The notes under the pieces are model-generated. The model saw only the letters and a list, made by a program, of their open reading frames with translations, did not search any database and was not told where the DNA came from. 64,000 nt of DNA from Clostridium sp. HBUAS56010 (GTDB taxonomy: Bacteria > Bacillota > Clostridia > Lachnospirales > Lachnospiraceae): positions 1 through 64,000 of the forward strand of contig NZ_SULJ01000009.1 in assembly GCF_007115105.1 (NCBI RefSeq), written 5' to 3'. Within the stretch, counting starts at the first letter, position 1. Every line of letters begins with the position of its first letter. A program made the translations under genes and the position numbers. This document shows, in pieces, positions 45,751 to 52,759 of this stretch.

Positions 45751-47682
45751 CTATTTCAGCCTTGGAATGATCATGTTCCGTTCCATCTCTTCTTCTGGCA
45801 GGAATGGAGATAAATCTTCCAAAGGAGGGGATACCATCGTGCCGTCTGCAAGGCGTTTGGCTGAGGACTTTGGTTCAAAGTTCTGGTCACGGCTTACAAA
45901 TACCTCGCAGATCACTGGTCCTTCCTTTGCAAAGGCAGCTTCAATTCCATGATCTATCTCTCCGTTATGATGAATGGCGACATAAGGATATCCATAGGCT
46001 GCTGCCAGCTTCTCCATCTGTGGAAAGCTCAAATCCCTGCTGTCTTCTCCCACTCCCACCAAAGGTTCTCCAAAGAAATTCTTTTGTGTCTGCCGGATGG
46101 AATGATATCCTCCATTATTAATAAGAAAAATCTTAACCGGCATCTGGTGATGGACAATGGTCTGCAATTCCTGCAGATTCATCTGAATACTGCCATCGCC
46201 GGTTATAAGAATAATATCTTTAGAACAATCCGCCATAGCAATTCCGATTGCCGCCGGAAGATCATATCCCATGGAAGCAACTGCAGAATTGGTTATAAAC
46301 CTCTGTCCTCTCCTGATGGTATAAGCATGTCCGCCTACCACACAGGCGGAACCGTTTCCCACTACGGTAATCTGGTTTTCCTCTGCCTTACTGCTGAGTT
46401 CCTTTATAAACGCATAGATGTTGGTCTCTTCCTCTGCTCCATGCCTGTAATGCTTTTCTAACACCACCGGATACTCCTGTTTCCACATGCGGCAGGTCTC
46501 ATTCCAGTTTTTTCCCTCAATGCCTGTTCCGCCATGAAATAAAGGGTTCCCTTTTGATGCCTTATATTCCCCATCTAAAACCGCTTCCAGCGCCTCAAGG
46601 AGGTCCTTGACATGGGCATGAACCGGCATGTCTGCATGAACCGATGGTTTTTTTAATTCTTCGGGGTCAATGTCATTCACAATCACATATGCCTGTCTTG
46701 CCCACGTTTTATAATTATATCCTACCTGACGAATGCTCAGGCGGCTTCCAAGCGACAGAACCAGATCACTGTTTTGAACTGCAAAATTCCCGGCACGGTC
46801 TCCCATGCCACCTCCCCGTCCGGTATAAAGGGGATGGTCCTGCCATATACAGTCCTGACTGTTCCAGCCTGTGACAACGGGAATTCCAAGTTTCTCCACA
46901 ACCCGTAAAAAGACATCATGTGCCTGTCCGATTCGGATTCCATTCCCTGCATTGATTACCGGACGGGACGACTGCTTTATCTTTTCTAAAATAGCTCTGG
47001 CTGTCTCTGGAGTTACTGGCTTTGGAAGTCTCTGACGCTGTTCTCCACATCCAGCCTCATCTTCCTTTATTCTGGCCTTACTATCAGATTCCCAGCCATC
47101 TCCGCCCTTTTCATAATCTTCTGCTGAAAATCCAATTAAATCATTGGTCTCGATGAAAGCCCCCTGAACATTCAGCGGAATATCCAGCCATACGGGACCT
47201 GGACGGCCGGAAAGGGATAAATATATTGCCTTTTCCAGACAATACCGGATCCGCATAGGATCAATAATCATCTCACTGTACTTGGTCATACAGTCAACCG
47301 CTTTCACAATATCAAATTCCTGGTCTCCCATGGCTCGTATTCCCACACCAGACCACCTTGCCGTGGTGTCGTAGCGGACCTGTCCGGATAAGATTAGCAT
47401 GGGAATAGAATCCAACCAGCCTCCAAGCACACCGGTAATGGCATTGGTTCCCCCAGGACCTGTCGTGACACAGACGGCGGCAAGCCTGCCCTGAATTCTG
47501 GTATAAGCCTCTGCTGCTATGGCACATGCCTGTTCATGGTGATTATACAGGCAGTGCAGACCTGGCTCATGACCGAGTGCATCATTCAAGTGCATCGCCC
47601 CTCCCCCGGTCACCGTAAACACCTGGGTAATTCCAGACTGGGTAAGCGTTCTGGAGATATAGTTGGATACTTTCATTCTCAT
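45751..47682 (-). CDS. ThDP-dependent enzyme, acetolactate synthase-like, 643 aa
   Basis: Three domains of the acetolactate synthase family: PYR domain with catalytic Glu in YNHHEQACA (about residue 50), central domain, and PP domain with GDGSIQMN...NNGGY (about residues 500-530). An extra charged insert of about 40 residues (near 195-235) separates the first two. No small regulatory subunit or ilv gene is near. In a sugar operon it resembles YerE-type enzymes that attach a two-carbon unit from pyruvate to a keto sugar. AAGGAG lies 9 bases before the ATG. First gene of the operon. Confidence 0.88.
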   Translation of the reverse strand: MRMKVSNYISRTLTQSGITQVFTVTGGGAMHLNDALGHEPGLHCLYNHHEQACAIAAEAYTRIQGRLAAVCVTTGPGGTNAITGVLGGWLDSIPMLILSGQVRYDTTARWSGVGIRAMGDQEFDIVKAVDCMTKYSEMIIDPMRIRYCLEKAIYLSLSGRPGPVWLDIPLNVQGAFIETNDLIGFSAEDYEKGGDGWESDSKARIKEDEAGCGEQRQRLPKPVTPETARAILEKIKQSSRPVINAGNGIRIGQAHDVFLRVVEKLGIPVVTGWNSQDCIWQDHPLYTGRGGGMGDRAGNFAVQNSDLVLSLGSRLSIRQVGYNYKTWARQAYVIVNDIDPEELKKPSVHADMPVHAHVKDLLEALEAVLDGEYKASKGNPLFHGGTGIEGKNWNETCRMWKQEYPVVLEKHYRHGAEEETNIYAFIKELSSKAEENQITVVGNGSACVVGGHAYTIRRGQRFITNSAVASMGYDLPAAIGIAMADCSKDIILITGDGSIQMNLQELQTIVHHQMPVKIFLINNGGYHSIRQTQKNFFGEPLVGVGEDSRDLSFPQMEKLAAAYGYPYVAIHHNGEIDHGIEAAFAKEGPVICEVFVSRDQNFEPKSSAKRLADGTMVSPPLEDLSPFLPEEEMERNMIIPRLK

Positions 47683-47962
47683 GATTCATCGCTCCTTTTT
47701 AAGGAATGTTTTTTATCTGTTTGTGATTATACCACACCAACCTTTATTTTCCTATTAAAGTTTTCTTACTTTAAAAAACCTTAAATATTGGGGGAAACCC
47801 CTTGGGAATCTCAACTTTTTTCTTGTTATGTTATCTCCTTCCATATCTGCCATGAAAACTCACTATCTTTGAACCTTACCAATGGGTTATAATCGCAGAG
47901 TAATGCAACGATGGATTTTCGGCCATGACAAAACTTAGTGTAAAAAAGGAGAGAACATATTT
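47683..47962. promoter_or_regulatory. Divergent promoter region
   Basis: A 280-base gap between the glycan operon and the cell-wall-binding protein gene. A TATAAT at 47888-47893 on the plus strand is the likely -10 of the latter, but no good -35 is at the right distance. No clear minus-strand promoter was found; nothing else was recognised. Confidence 0.4.
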
Positions 47963-49327
47963 ATGAAAAAGCATTTTAAATTAGTGGCTGTATTATCCGC
48001 AGCAGGTATCATCGCTGCTGCAGCTCCGGAGTTCGGCCTCTTAACCACAACCGCTTATGCAAAAGCAACCGGCTGGGTAGAAGAAAACGACTCTTGGAAA
48101 TTCTATGAAGAGGGCGATTACTATGCGACCGATTCCTGGAAAAAATACGGTGAGGATTGGTATTATTTAAATGAAGACGGCGAAATCGCAAAGAGCCAGG
48201 AAATTGATGAATACTATGTAGATGAAAGCGGAAAGAGAATTACAAACCAGTGGATCTCTGTTAACAATGACAGCTACTGGGACTCCCCTGACGCTCCTGA
48301 AGTATTCTGGCATTATTATGGAAAAGACGGCAAGAGTGTTGTTTCCAAATGGCAGAAAATCAACGACCAGTGGTACTATTTTGATGAACAGGGTCAGATG
48401 CTGACTGGTAAGGTTGAAATCGAAGGTTCCACATACTATCTTGGTGATGAAAACGACGGCGCCCAGAAAACTGGCTGGTTCCAGCTTGACAGCGTAAGCG
48501 AAGATCTGGAGAATCCTCTCTCCTGGTACTATTTTGATAAGGACGGAATTATGGTAAAAGATCAGGTCGATAAAAAGATCAATGGTTCCTACTATACTTT
48601 CGTAAATGGAGAAATGCAGACTGGCTGGTACAAACTTCCAGTGAAGGCAACTGCATCAGAAGCGGCCGAAAATACAAATGATAATACAGCTTCCGCAGCA
48701 GGATATCAGTACTATGATCCTGATGACGGAGTAAGAGTGAGCGGCTGGAGACAGATCGAAGGTATCTCCGGCGTCAGTACAGAAGACGAAACTTACTGGT
48801 TCTTCTTTAAAGACGGTGCTCCATACCACTCAGATAAAGGAATTAAATTATTTACTGTAAATTCACAGAAATACGGATTCAATACAAAAGGTGAAATGCA
48901 GACTGGTCTTAAAGTCGTAACTTTAGCAGATGGAACGATTGCCAACTTCTATTTTACAACTGAAACCAGCGGCGGTACCATCGGCGTTATGAACACAGGA
49001 AAGCAGACCATCTTTAATGATGACTTAGACGAAAATGAGATCTGGTACTTCCATACCTCTGGTTCCAAAAAGGGACAGGGTTACACTGGAATCCTTGATA
49101 ACACAGTTTATGAATACGGTTTAAGAAAAGAAGCATCTTCTGATTTAAGACTGGCTCCTGTTTCTCTTAATGGAGTAAATTATCTTGTAAATACAAATGG
49201 AGTTGTTCAGACTGCATCTTCCACTTCCAAATCCACCGAAAAACCGGAACTGGGAGCAGGATACAAAGACTACAAAGATAACAACAACAAATTCTTTGTT
49301 GTTGATACTAACGGTATTATTCAGTAA
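47963..49327 (+). CDS. Secreted cell-wall-binding repeat protein, 454 aa
   Basis: A signal peptide (residues 1-33, cleavage after TTTAYA) is followed along the whole length by choline-binding-type repeats: units of about 20 residues of the form GW-x-x-x-x-x-x-WYYFDxxGxMxTG, many degenerate. No catalytic domain is evident. Such proteins attach non-covalently to wall polymers, fitting its place next to the glycan locus. AAGGAG precedes the ATG. Own terminator downstream. Confidence 0.88.
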   Translation: MKKHFKLVAVLSAAGIIAAAAPEFGLLTTTAYAKATGWVEENDSWKFYEEGDYYATDSWKKYGEDWYYLNEDGEIAKSQEIDEYYVDESGKRITNQWISVNNDSYWDSPDAPEVFWHYYGKDGKSVVSKWQKINDQWYYFDEQGQMLTGKVEIEGSTYYLGDENDGAQKTGWFQLDSVSEDLENPLSWYYFDKDGIMVKDQVDKKINGSYYTFVNGEMQTGWYKLPVKATASEAAENTNDNTASAAGYQYYDPDDGVRVSGWRQIEGISGVSTEDETYWFFFKDGAPYHSDKGIKLFTVNSQKYGFNTKGEMQTGLKVVTLADGTIANFYFTTETSGGTIGVMNTGKQTIFNDDLDENEIWYFHTSGSKKGQGYTGILDNTVYEYGLRKEASSDLRLAPVSLNGVNYLVNTNGVVQTASSTSKSTEKPELGAGYKDYKDNNNKFFVVDTNGIIQ

Positions 49328-49377
49328 GATAACGATTAATTATAAATTACAAAAGATTCATCCGTTCAGATAAAAGA

Positions 49378-49410
49378 GTCCGCATGTGCTTCTGCACTGC
49401 GGGCTTTTTT
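49378..49410 (+). terminator. Terminator of the cell-wall-binding protein gene
   Basis: CCGCA-T-GTGC and GCAC-TGCGG pair around TTCT, with one bulge, followed by TTTTTT. Confidence 0.9.
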
Positions 49411-49531
49411 GGCCTGATCTTTATAATTTTTTTTAATTCGATAATTTTTGCGTTATATTTTGCGATCGTTTCCGTTATATATGTTAGGAATAGACTGTTT
49501 TTATCATAATTTTAGAAAAAGGAGGAGACTA

Positions 49532-49939
49532 ATGAGAGAATTGTCCGTGTACTATTGTTCTAAGTGCGGTTACTATGGATATTATCAGCTTCAACGCAAT
49601 GCCGTTTGCCCCAAATGTAAAGTTGAAATGACTCCGCTTTCCATGAGTTATCAGGATTTTATGGATCTGTCCTGCCAGGCAAGGGATGAACTGCTTTCCA
49701 AGCATATTATTGAATCATCTTCTCCTTATGTCCAACGACTTCTTGCCCCACACAAAGTCAACAACAGCCGGGAGATTATCGCTCGTATGGGAGATCGCAT
49801 TACCGAATTAGAAATAGAAAATGAAAAGCTGAACCAAACCATTGAATGGATGCACCAGACAATATGGGAACTTGTACGCAAAAATAAGGGAATGGTTCCT
49901 GACGACAACACAGATCTGAAAAAGGGGATGGACCCCTGA
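49532..49939 (+). CDS. Zinc-ribbon and coiled-coil protein, 135 aa, unknown
   Basis: N-terminal zinc ribbon (CSKCGYYGYY near residue 9, CPKCKVEM near residue 25) followed by a helical region and a coiled coil near residues 88-118 (ITELEIENEKLNQTIEWMHQTIWELV). AAGGAGG precedes the ATG at 49532; a longer frame starts in the AT-rich leader. Its stop codon lies in the left arm of a symmetric hairpin, and a small coiled-coil gene on the other strand ends in the right arm. Function unknown. Confidence 0.75.
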   Translation: MRELSVYYCSKCGYYGYYQLQRNAVCPKCKVEMTPLSMSYQDFMDLSCQARDELLSKHIIESSSPYVQRLLAPHKVNNSREIIARMGDRITELEIENEKLNQTIEWMHQTIWELVRKNKGMVPDDNTDLKKGMDP

Positions 49940-49987
49940 CAGGGATACCCCCGGGAGTGCTGGGCACTCCCCCACTATCCCTGTCAG
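49936..49987. repeat. Symmetric inverted repeat holding two convergent stop codons
   Basis: A perfect 12-base inverted repeat CTGACAGGGATA (49936-49947) / TATCCCTGTCAG (49976-49987) surrounds an inner perfect stem GGGAGTGC / GCACTCCC. Each outer arm contains the TGA stop of the gene entering it at the same position. It probably acts as a shared bidirectional terminator or RNA end, although the T tract is weak. Confidence 0.85.
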
Positions 49988-50133
49988 GCAATCTTATCAA
50001 CGCTTATGTAACGACCAAGCAATCTGTTCAGCGTCTGGTTTAATCTCTCAATCACCCTATGGAGTTTCTTGTTTTCTTCCACTAACCTTTCGTTCTCCAT
50101 CTCTATAATCCGCAGCTTCTCAGCATCTGTCAT
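49984..50133 (-). CDS. Small coiled-coil protein, 49 aa
   Basis: ATG at 50133 with AAAGGAGGG at an ideal distance opens a 49-codon frame: MTDAEKLRIIEMENERLVEE, then N-K-K-L-H-R-V-I-E-R-L-N-Q-T-L and a short basic tail. It is almost one continuous amphipathic helix with leucine/isoleucine at heptad positions. The pattern resembles the coiled coil of the convergent 135-aa protein, so the two may interact. Too short for default gene callers at some settings. Confidence 0.75.
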   Translation of the reverse strand: MTDAEKLRIIEMENERLVEENKKLHRVIERLNQTLNRLLGRYISVDKIA

Positions 50134-50673
50134 ATAGAAAACCCTCCTTTTTTTCTGCTTTTCTAGTAACCACTATAAGCTGTTTTAAACTGTTTGAAAA
50201 GCAAAACCTATCGCAAAATTCGACATATTCTTTTGTCATTTGAAGGAATTTTATATATTTTTCGTAAAAAAGAATCAAAAATACTATATCTATTAACTAA
50301 ATTTTTCCACAGCACAAGATATGCTATTTACCTCATTCTATTATTGTCGATAAAATTTGTGTTAAAATTCTGTTTTTTCGAACTATATTCAACTATTTAT
50401 CCTTTATTATAAATCAAGTGCATTTTCTTCTTAATTGAGACATATCACTCAAAACGTGAAAAGCGCAAAAAAAGCTTCATGACATCGGGTTTTCTTAACT
50501 GATTTAACCGGCTCTGAGGATTCAACTTTTCAGTTCCTTATAAGAGAATCTTTCAATTATTACAAATACATTATCATAACAATGATTCGAACATATACGG
50601 CTTTCTATCTCAGACTTATTGTCGGAATGTTGGATTATGGGCAGGAACAAAAAATAAAAATGGGATAATCGTG
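50134..50673. other. AT-rich intergenic stretch without a supported gene
   Basis: 540 bases, strongly AT-rich. The only open frame over 60 codons starts with TTG, has no ribosome site and encodes Phe/Leu/Ile-rich low-complexity sequence, so I do not call it. No strong hairpin or tRNA was seen. The first bases probably hold the promoter of the 49-aa gene. Confidence 0.5.
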
Positions 50674-51720
50674 CTATTCTATGAGTTTAAATTGACGGTA
50701 AAGCATATCACGATAGGATTTATCCACAATTGCATGATTCAATTCTTTCAATTGACCTTTCTGCAGCAGCATCTGCGCCAAATCTGCAAATAATTTTTCT
50801 CCCTGGGCATAACCTTCTTCATGTCCTTCTTTATGCCCCTCTTTATGTCCTTCTTTGAGTCCTTCTTTGAGTCCTTCTTTGAGTCCTTCCTCGAGCCCTT
50901 CTTTTCGTCCTTTTTCTAAACCTTCTTTACGACCTTCTTCCAGTCCTTCTGCCAAAAATTCGTTATACCTTGTCATGAGAGTCATATAGATCAACCTCCA
51001 TTCTTTATTTCTACGACCTTTCCGGACTTCTGTTAACGCATAATTTATCAGAGCGTTATCCATTGTAAATAAATCATATTCCTGCGGCGCTCTCAGATAA
51101 TTAAAAAACTCTACTAATTCATTGCTTATATCCCCCTCTGTTCCACATACATTCACAAAAACTTTATGAGAGCCATCGCCCAGGGGAAGTCCCGGTACCT
51201 CTACACAACTGTTTCTGAAATGATATATGTAATGTCCATAACCGAATGGATCAAACATACAAATGAAAATGACATAGCTATCAGACAATTCTTTGTATTG
51301 CTGTCCTTTCTGAAGCATTGATGTATCAATCTGGCTCTGATAGTATCTGCTTCTCTGGGGTAAATCGGACTTTACTGCAGTCTGCATTTCAACATTAAAA
51401 ACCTTACCTGAACTTTTTATATACACATCAAGTCTTACTCCCTTTGCTTCCGGATAAGAATCAAGGGTTTCCTGACTGGATAGGAACTCCAGTCTTTCTA
51501 CCTGGATCTGTAAAATATGTTCCAATAAACATTTGCACAATGCTTCATTACTACGCATCACATAAGAAAACATAAAATCATCCGTAAATTCCAGTCTTTC
51601 GTATTGTTTTATTCTCAATTTTACCTGTGCTTTCCCTACTCTCCAGGGGGACCGCACTTCATTATTCAACTGGGAATAATGTGGTGTGATACACTTTTTA
51701 CTATTAATCATGAACTCCAT
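50674..51720 (-). CDS. Rpn-family recombination-promoting nuclease / PD-(D/E)XK transposase-like
   Basis: 348 aa. LEFTDDFMFSYVM at about residue 43 and the nuclease core GVRLDVYIKSSGKVFNVEMQ (D...ExQ of PD-(D/E)XK) identify the Rpn/PDDEXK-transposase family. These genes are numerous in Lachnospiraceae and act on DNA; a mobile or phase-varying role has been suggested. A hydrophilic EG(L/H/R)KEG repeat block lies near residues 257-303, then a short C-terminal helix. The start has a weak ribosome site, so the N-terminus is uncertain. Confidence 0.85.
   Translation of the reverse strand: MEFMINSKKCITPHYSQLNNEVRSPWRVGKAQVKLRIKQYERLEFTDDFMFSYVMRSNEALCKCLLEHILQIQVERLEFLSSQETLDSYPEAKGVRLDVYIKSSGKVFNVEMQTAVKSDLPQRSRYYQSQIDTSMLQKGQQYKELSDSYVIFICMFDPFGYGHYIYHFRNSCVEVPGLPLGDGSHKVFVNVCGTEGDISNELVEFFNYLRAPQEYDLFTMDNALINYALTEVRKGRRNKEWRLIYMTLMTRYNEFLAEGLEEGRKEGLEKGRKEGLEEGLKEGLKEGLKEGHKEGHKEGHEEGYAQGEKLFADLAQMLLQKGQLKELNHAIVDKSYRDMLYRQFKLIE
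50812..50950 (-). repeat. Tandem 12-base coding repeats in the Rpn gene
   Basis: About eleven units of roughly 12 bases (minus strand form GAAGGACTCAAA and variants) encode EGLK/EGRK/EGHK. The three central units are identical, so unit number may vary by slippage in steps that keep the frame. Confidence 0.8.
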
Positions 51721-51872
51721 CCATGGAATTCATGCCCCGCAAGGACCGCCTGTCTGTTTCAGCATTTTTCCGGAAATCAGCATCGCTTTTTAACACTTAA
51801 CAACATATAAACCGTCTGTTGAACAAGTTTTATGGTCTTTTTCTTTCTCCCTCCCAACATATCCAGAACCAG

Positions 51873-52043
51873 TTACCTGTCCACTCCCCCATCTGCTTCC
51901 ACAGCTTTCAACCCCCGGCGGATTAACTCCTTGATCATCTCATTCTGAGTGACCGTACCAAAGTACGCCTTTCTGACTGCCTTTAACTCAGCTTGCATTT
52001 CCGTTGTCAGAGAGATTGTAAGCCGCTTCAAGCCTGTTTCCAT
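51873..52043 (-). CDS. Ribbon-helix-helix regulator, 56 aa
   Basis: CopG/Arc-like: a beta strand KRLTISLTTEMQ followed by two helices (AELKAVRKAYFG and NEMIKELIRRGLKAVE). ATG at 52043 has AAGGAG 9 bases upstream; a longer frame adds seven residues. It lies divergent from a second RHH gene, and its TTGACA/TATAAT promoter has a repeat operator exactly in the spacer, so it is probably autoregulated. It may be an orphan antitoxin; no toxin gene is adjacent. Confidence 0.75.
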   Translation of the reverse strand: METGLKRLTISLTTEMQAELKAVRKAYFGTVTQNEMIKELIRRGLKAVEADGGVDR

Positions 52044-52067
52044 TGATTCCTTCTCCTTTCCCATGGT

Positions 52068-52170
52068 GGTTCACTGAACCCTGTAGTTTTATTATATTGG
52101 TTCACCGATGTACTGTCAATACCCATATTTTATATTTCATCTTTACTTCTCTGGTTCACTGATGTATAAT
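52068..52170. promoter_or_regulatory. Two divergent promoters with three repeat operators
   Basis: Three direct copies of GGTTCAC(T/C)GA: 52068-52080 (here extended to the 13-base palindrome GGTTCACTGAACC), 52099-52112 and 52153-52166. The second fills the 17-base spacer of the minus promoter (TTGACA 52119-52114, TATAAT 52096-52091). The third overlaps TATAAT 52165-52170 of the plus promoter. Binding by either RHH protein would shut both promoters. Confidence 0.75.
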
Positions 52171-52199
52171 TAAATTAATTTATAGATGAGGTGATATTT

Positions 52200-52370
52200 A
52201 TGGCTACAAACAAACCAAGGTATACGGTCTCTGTTGATGATGATTTGTTTAAGCAGATTGAAGATTTCCGTTTTGAAAACCGGTTTCAGACCAGATCAGA
52301 AGCAACTGTAGAACTGATCCGGCTGGGACTTCGGGCACTCCGAATGGAGAGAGAAGAAAAGCAAAAGTAA
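52200..52370 (+). CDS. Ribbon-helix-helix regulator, 56 aa
   Basis: ATG at 52200 with GAGGTG upstream encodes 56 residues: beta strand KPRYTVSVDDDLF, helix KQIEDFRFEN, turn FQTRSEATVE, helix LIRLGLRALRMEREE. The RFQTRSEAT-LIRLGL pattern is typical of MetJ/Arc-fold regulators and plasmid/TA antitoxins. It is divergent from the other RHH gene and followed by a long inverted-repeat element instead of a toxin gene. Confidence 0.8.
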   Translation: MATNKPRYTVSVDDDLFKQIEDFRFENRFQTRSEATVELIRLGLRALRMEREEKQK

Positions 52371-52372
52371 GA

Positions 52373-52480
52373 CTGGTTAAGAAACACCTGTAACAAAAAG
52401 CGAGTGAACAGACTATAAGTCTTCTAAAACGTTTTTCCTGATACAGGTGTTGTTTACCAGCCTCATTCTTTCTTAACCAG
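52373..52480. repeat. Nested inverted repeat, about 108 bases, with alternative pairings
   Basis: The left segment 52373-52392 (CTGGTTAAGAAACACCTGTA) can pair with 52442-52460 almost fully, while its first 12 bases can instead pair perfectly with TTTCTTAACCAG at 52469-52480. A small AGACT/AGTCT hairpin lies in the loop. Mutually exclusive stems suggest a structured RNA or a MITE-like element; it directly follows the plus-strand RHH gene. Class is not known. Confidence 0.7.
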
Positions 52481-52678
52481 AGACGATACCCCAGGGTATT
52501 CCTTTCATCAGAAAAAACCAGTCACGTGTTTTGGGGCTGGTATCGCCATATCATAGAACTTTTTAAATGTTCACATGTTTATCCATTCTCCCCCGCTATC
52601 AAGCGGCTTTAAATTTTTTCATATCTGGTATTATTCAGCAACACACTCTTCTTTGATTTCCACTAAGATATCATCATA
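52481..52678. other. Further hairpins in the RHH / GH59 intergenic region
   Basis: ATACCC-CA-GGGTAT (52486-52499) forms a tight hairpin, while CGATACC at 52485 can alternatively pair with GGTATCG ending at 52545. A CCGCT/AGCGG stem near 52593-52607 is followed by T-rich sequence and may terminate rightward transcription. No coding frame is supported. Confidence 0.5.
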
Positions 52679-52724
52679 ACGGTTTTTAGGAGAAGCAAAA
52701 ACCGCTTCCCCTAAAATCGTTAAG
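52679..52724 (-). other. Stem-loop after the GH59 gene
   Basis: AACGATTTTAGGGGAAGC and GCTTCTCCTAAAAACCGTT pair imperfectly around GGTTTTT on the minus strand. It lies 36 bases after the GH59 stop and is the likely 3' end, although a T tract is lacking. Confidence 0.55.
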
Positions 52725-52759
52725 AACAACACAATGGACAGTCCTTATGCCTTAATGTA

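Noticed and set aside
50194-50412. A 72-aa plus-strand reading frame
   Set aside because: TTG start, no ribosome site, low-complexity Phe/Leu/Ile/Lys content in AT-rich DNA.
50812-50950. CRISPR array
   Set aside because: Contiguous 12-base coding repeats without spacers, in frame inside the Rpn gene.
52373-52480. Simple rho-independent terminator of the plus RHH gene
   Set aside because: The arms are too long and have alternative partners, and no T tract follows the outer stem; reported as a structured element instead.
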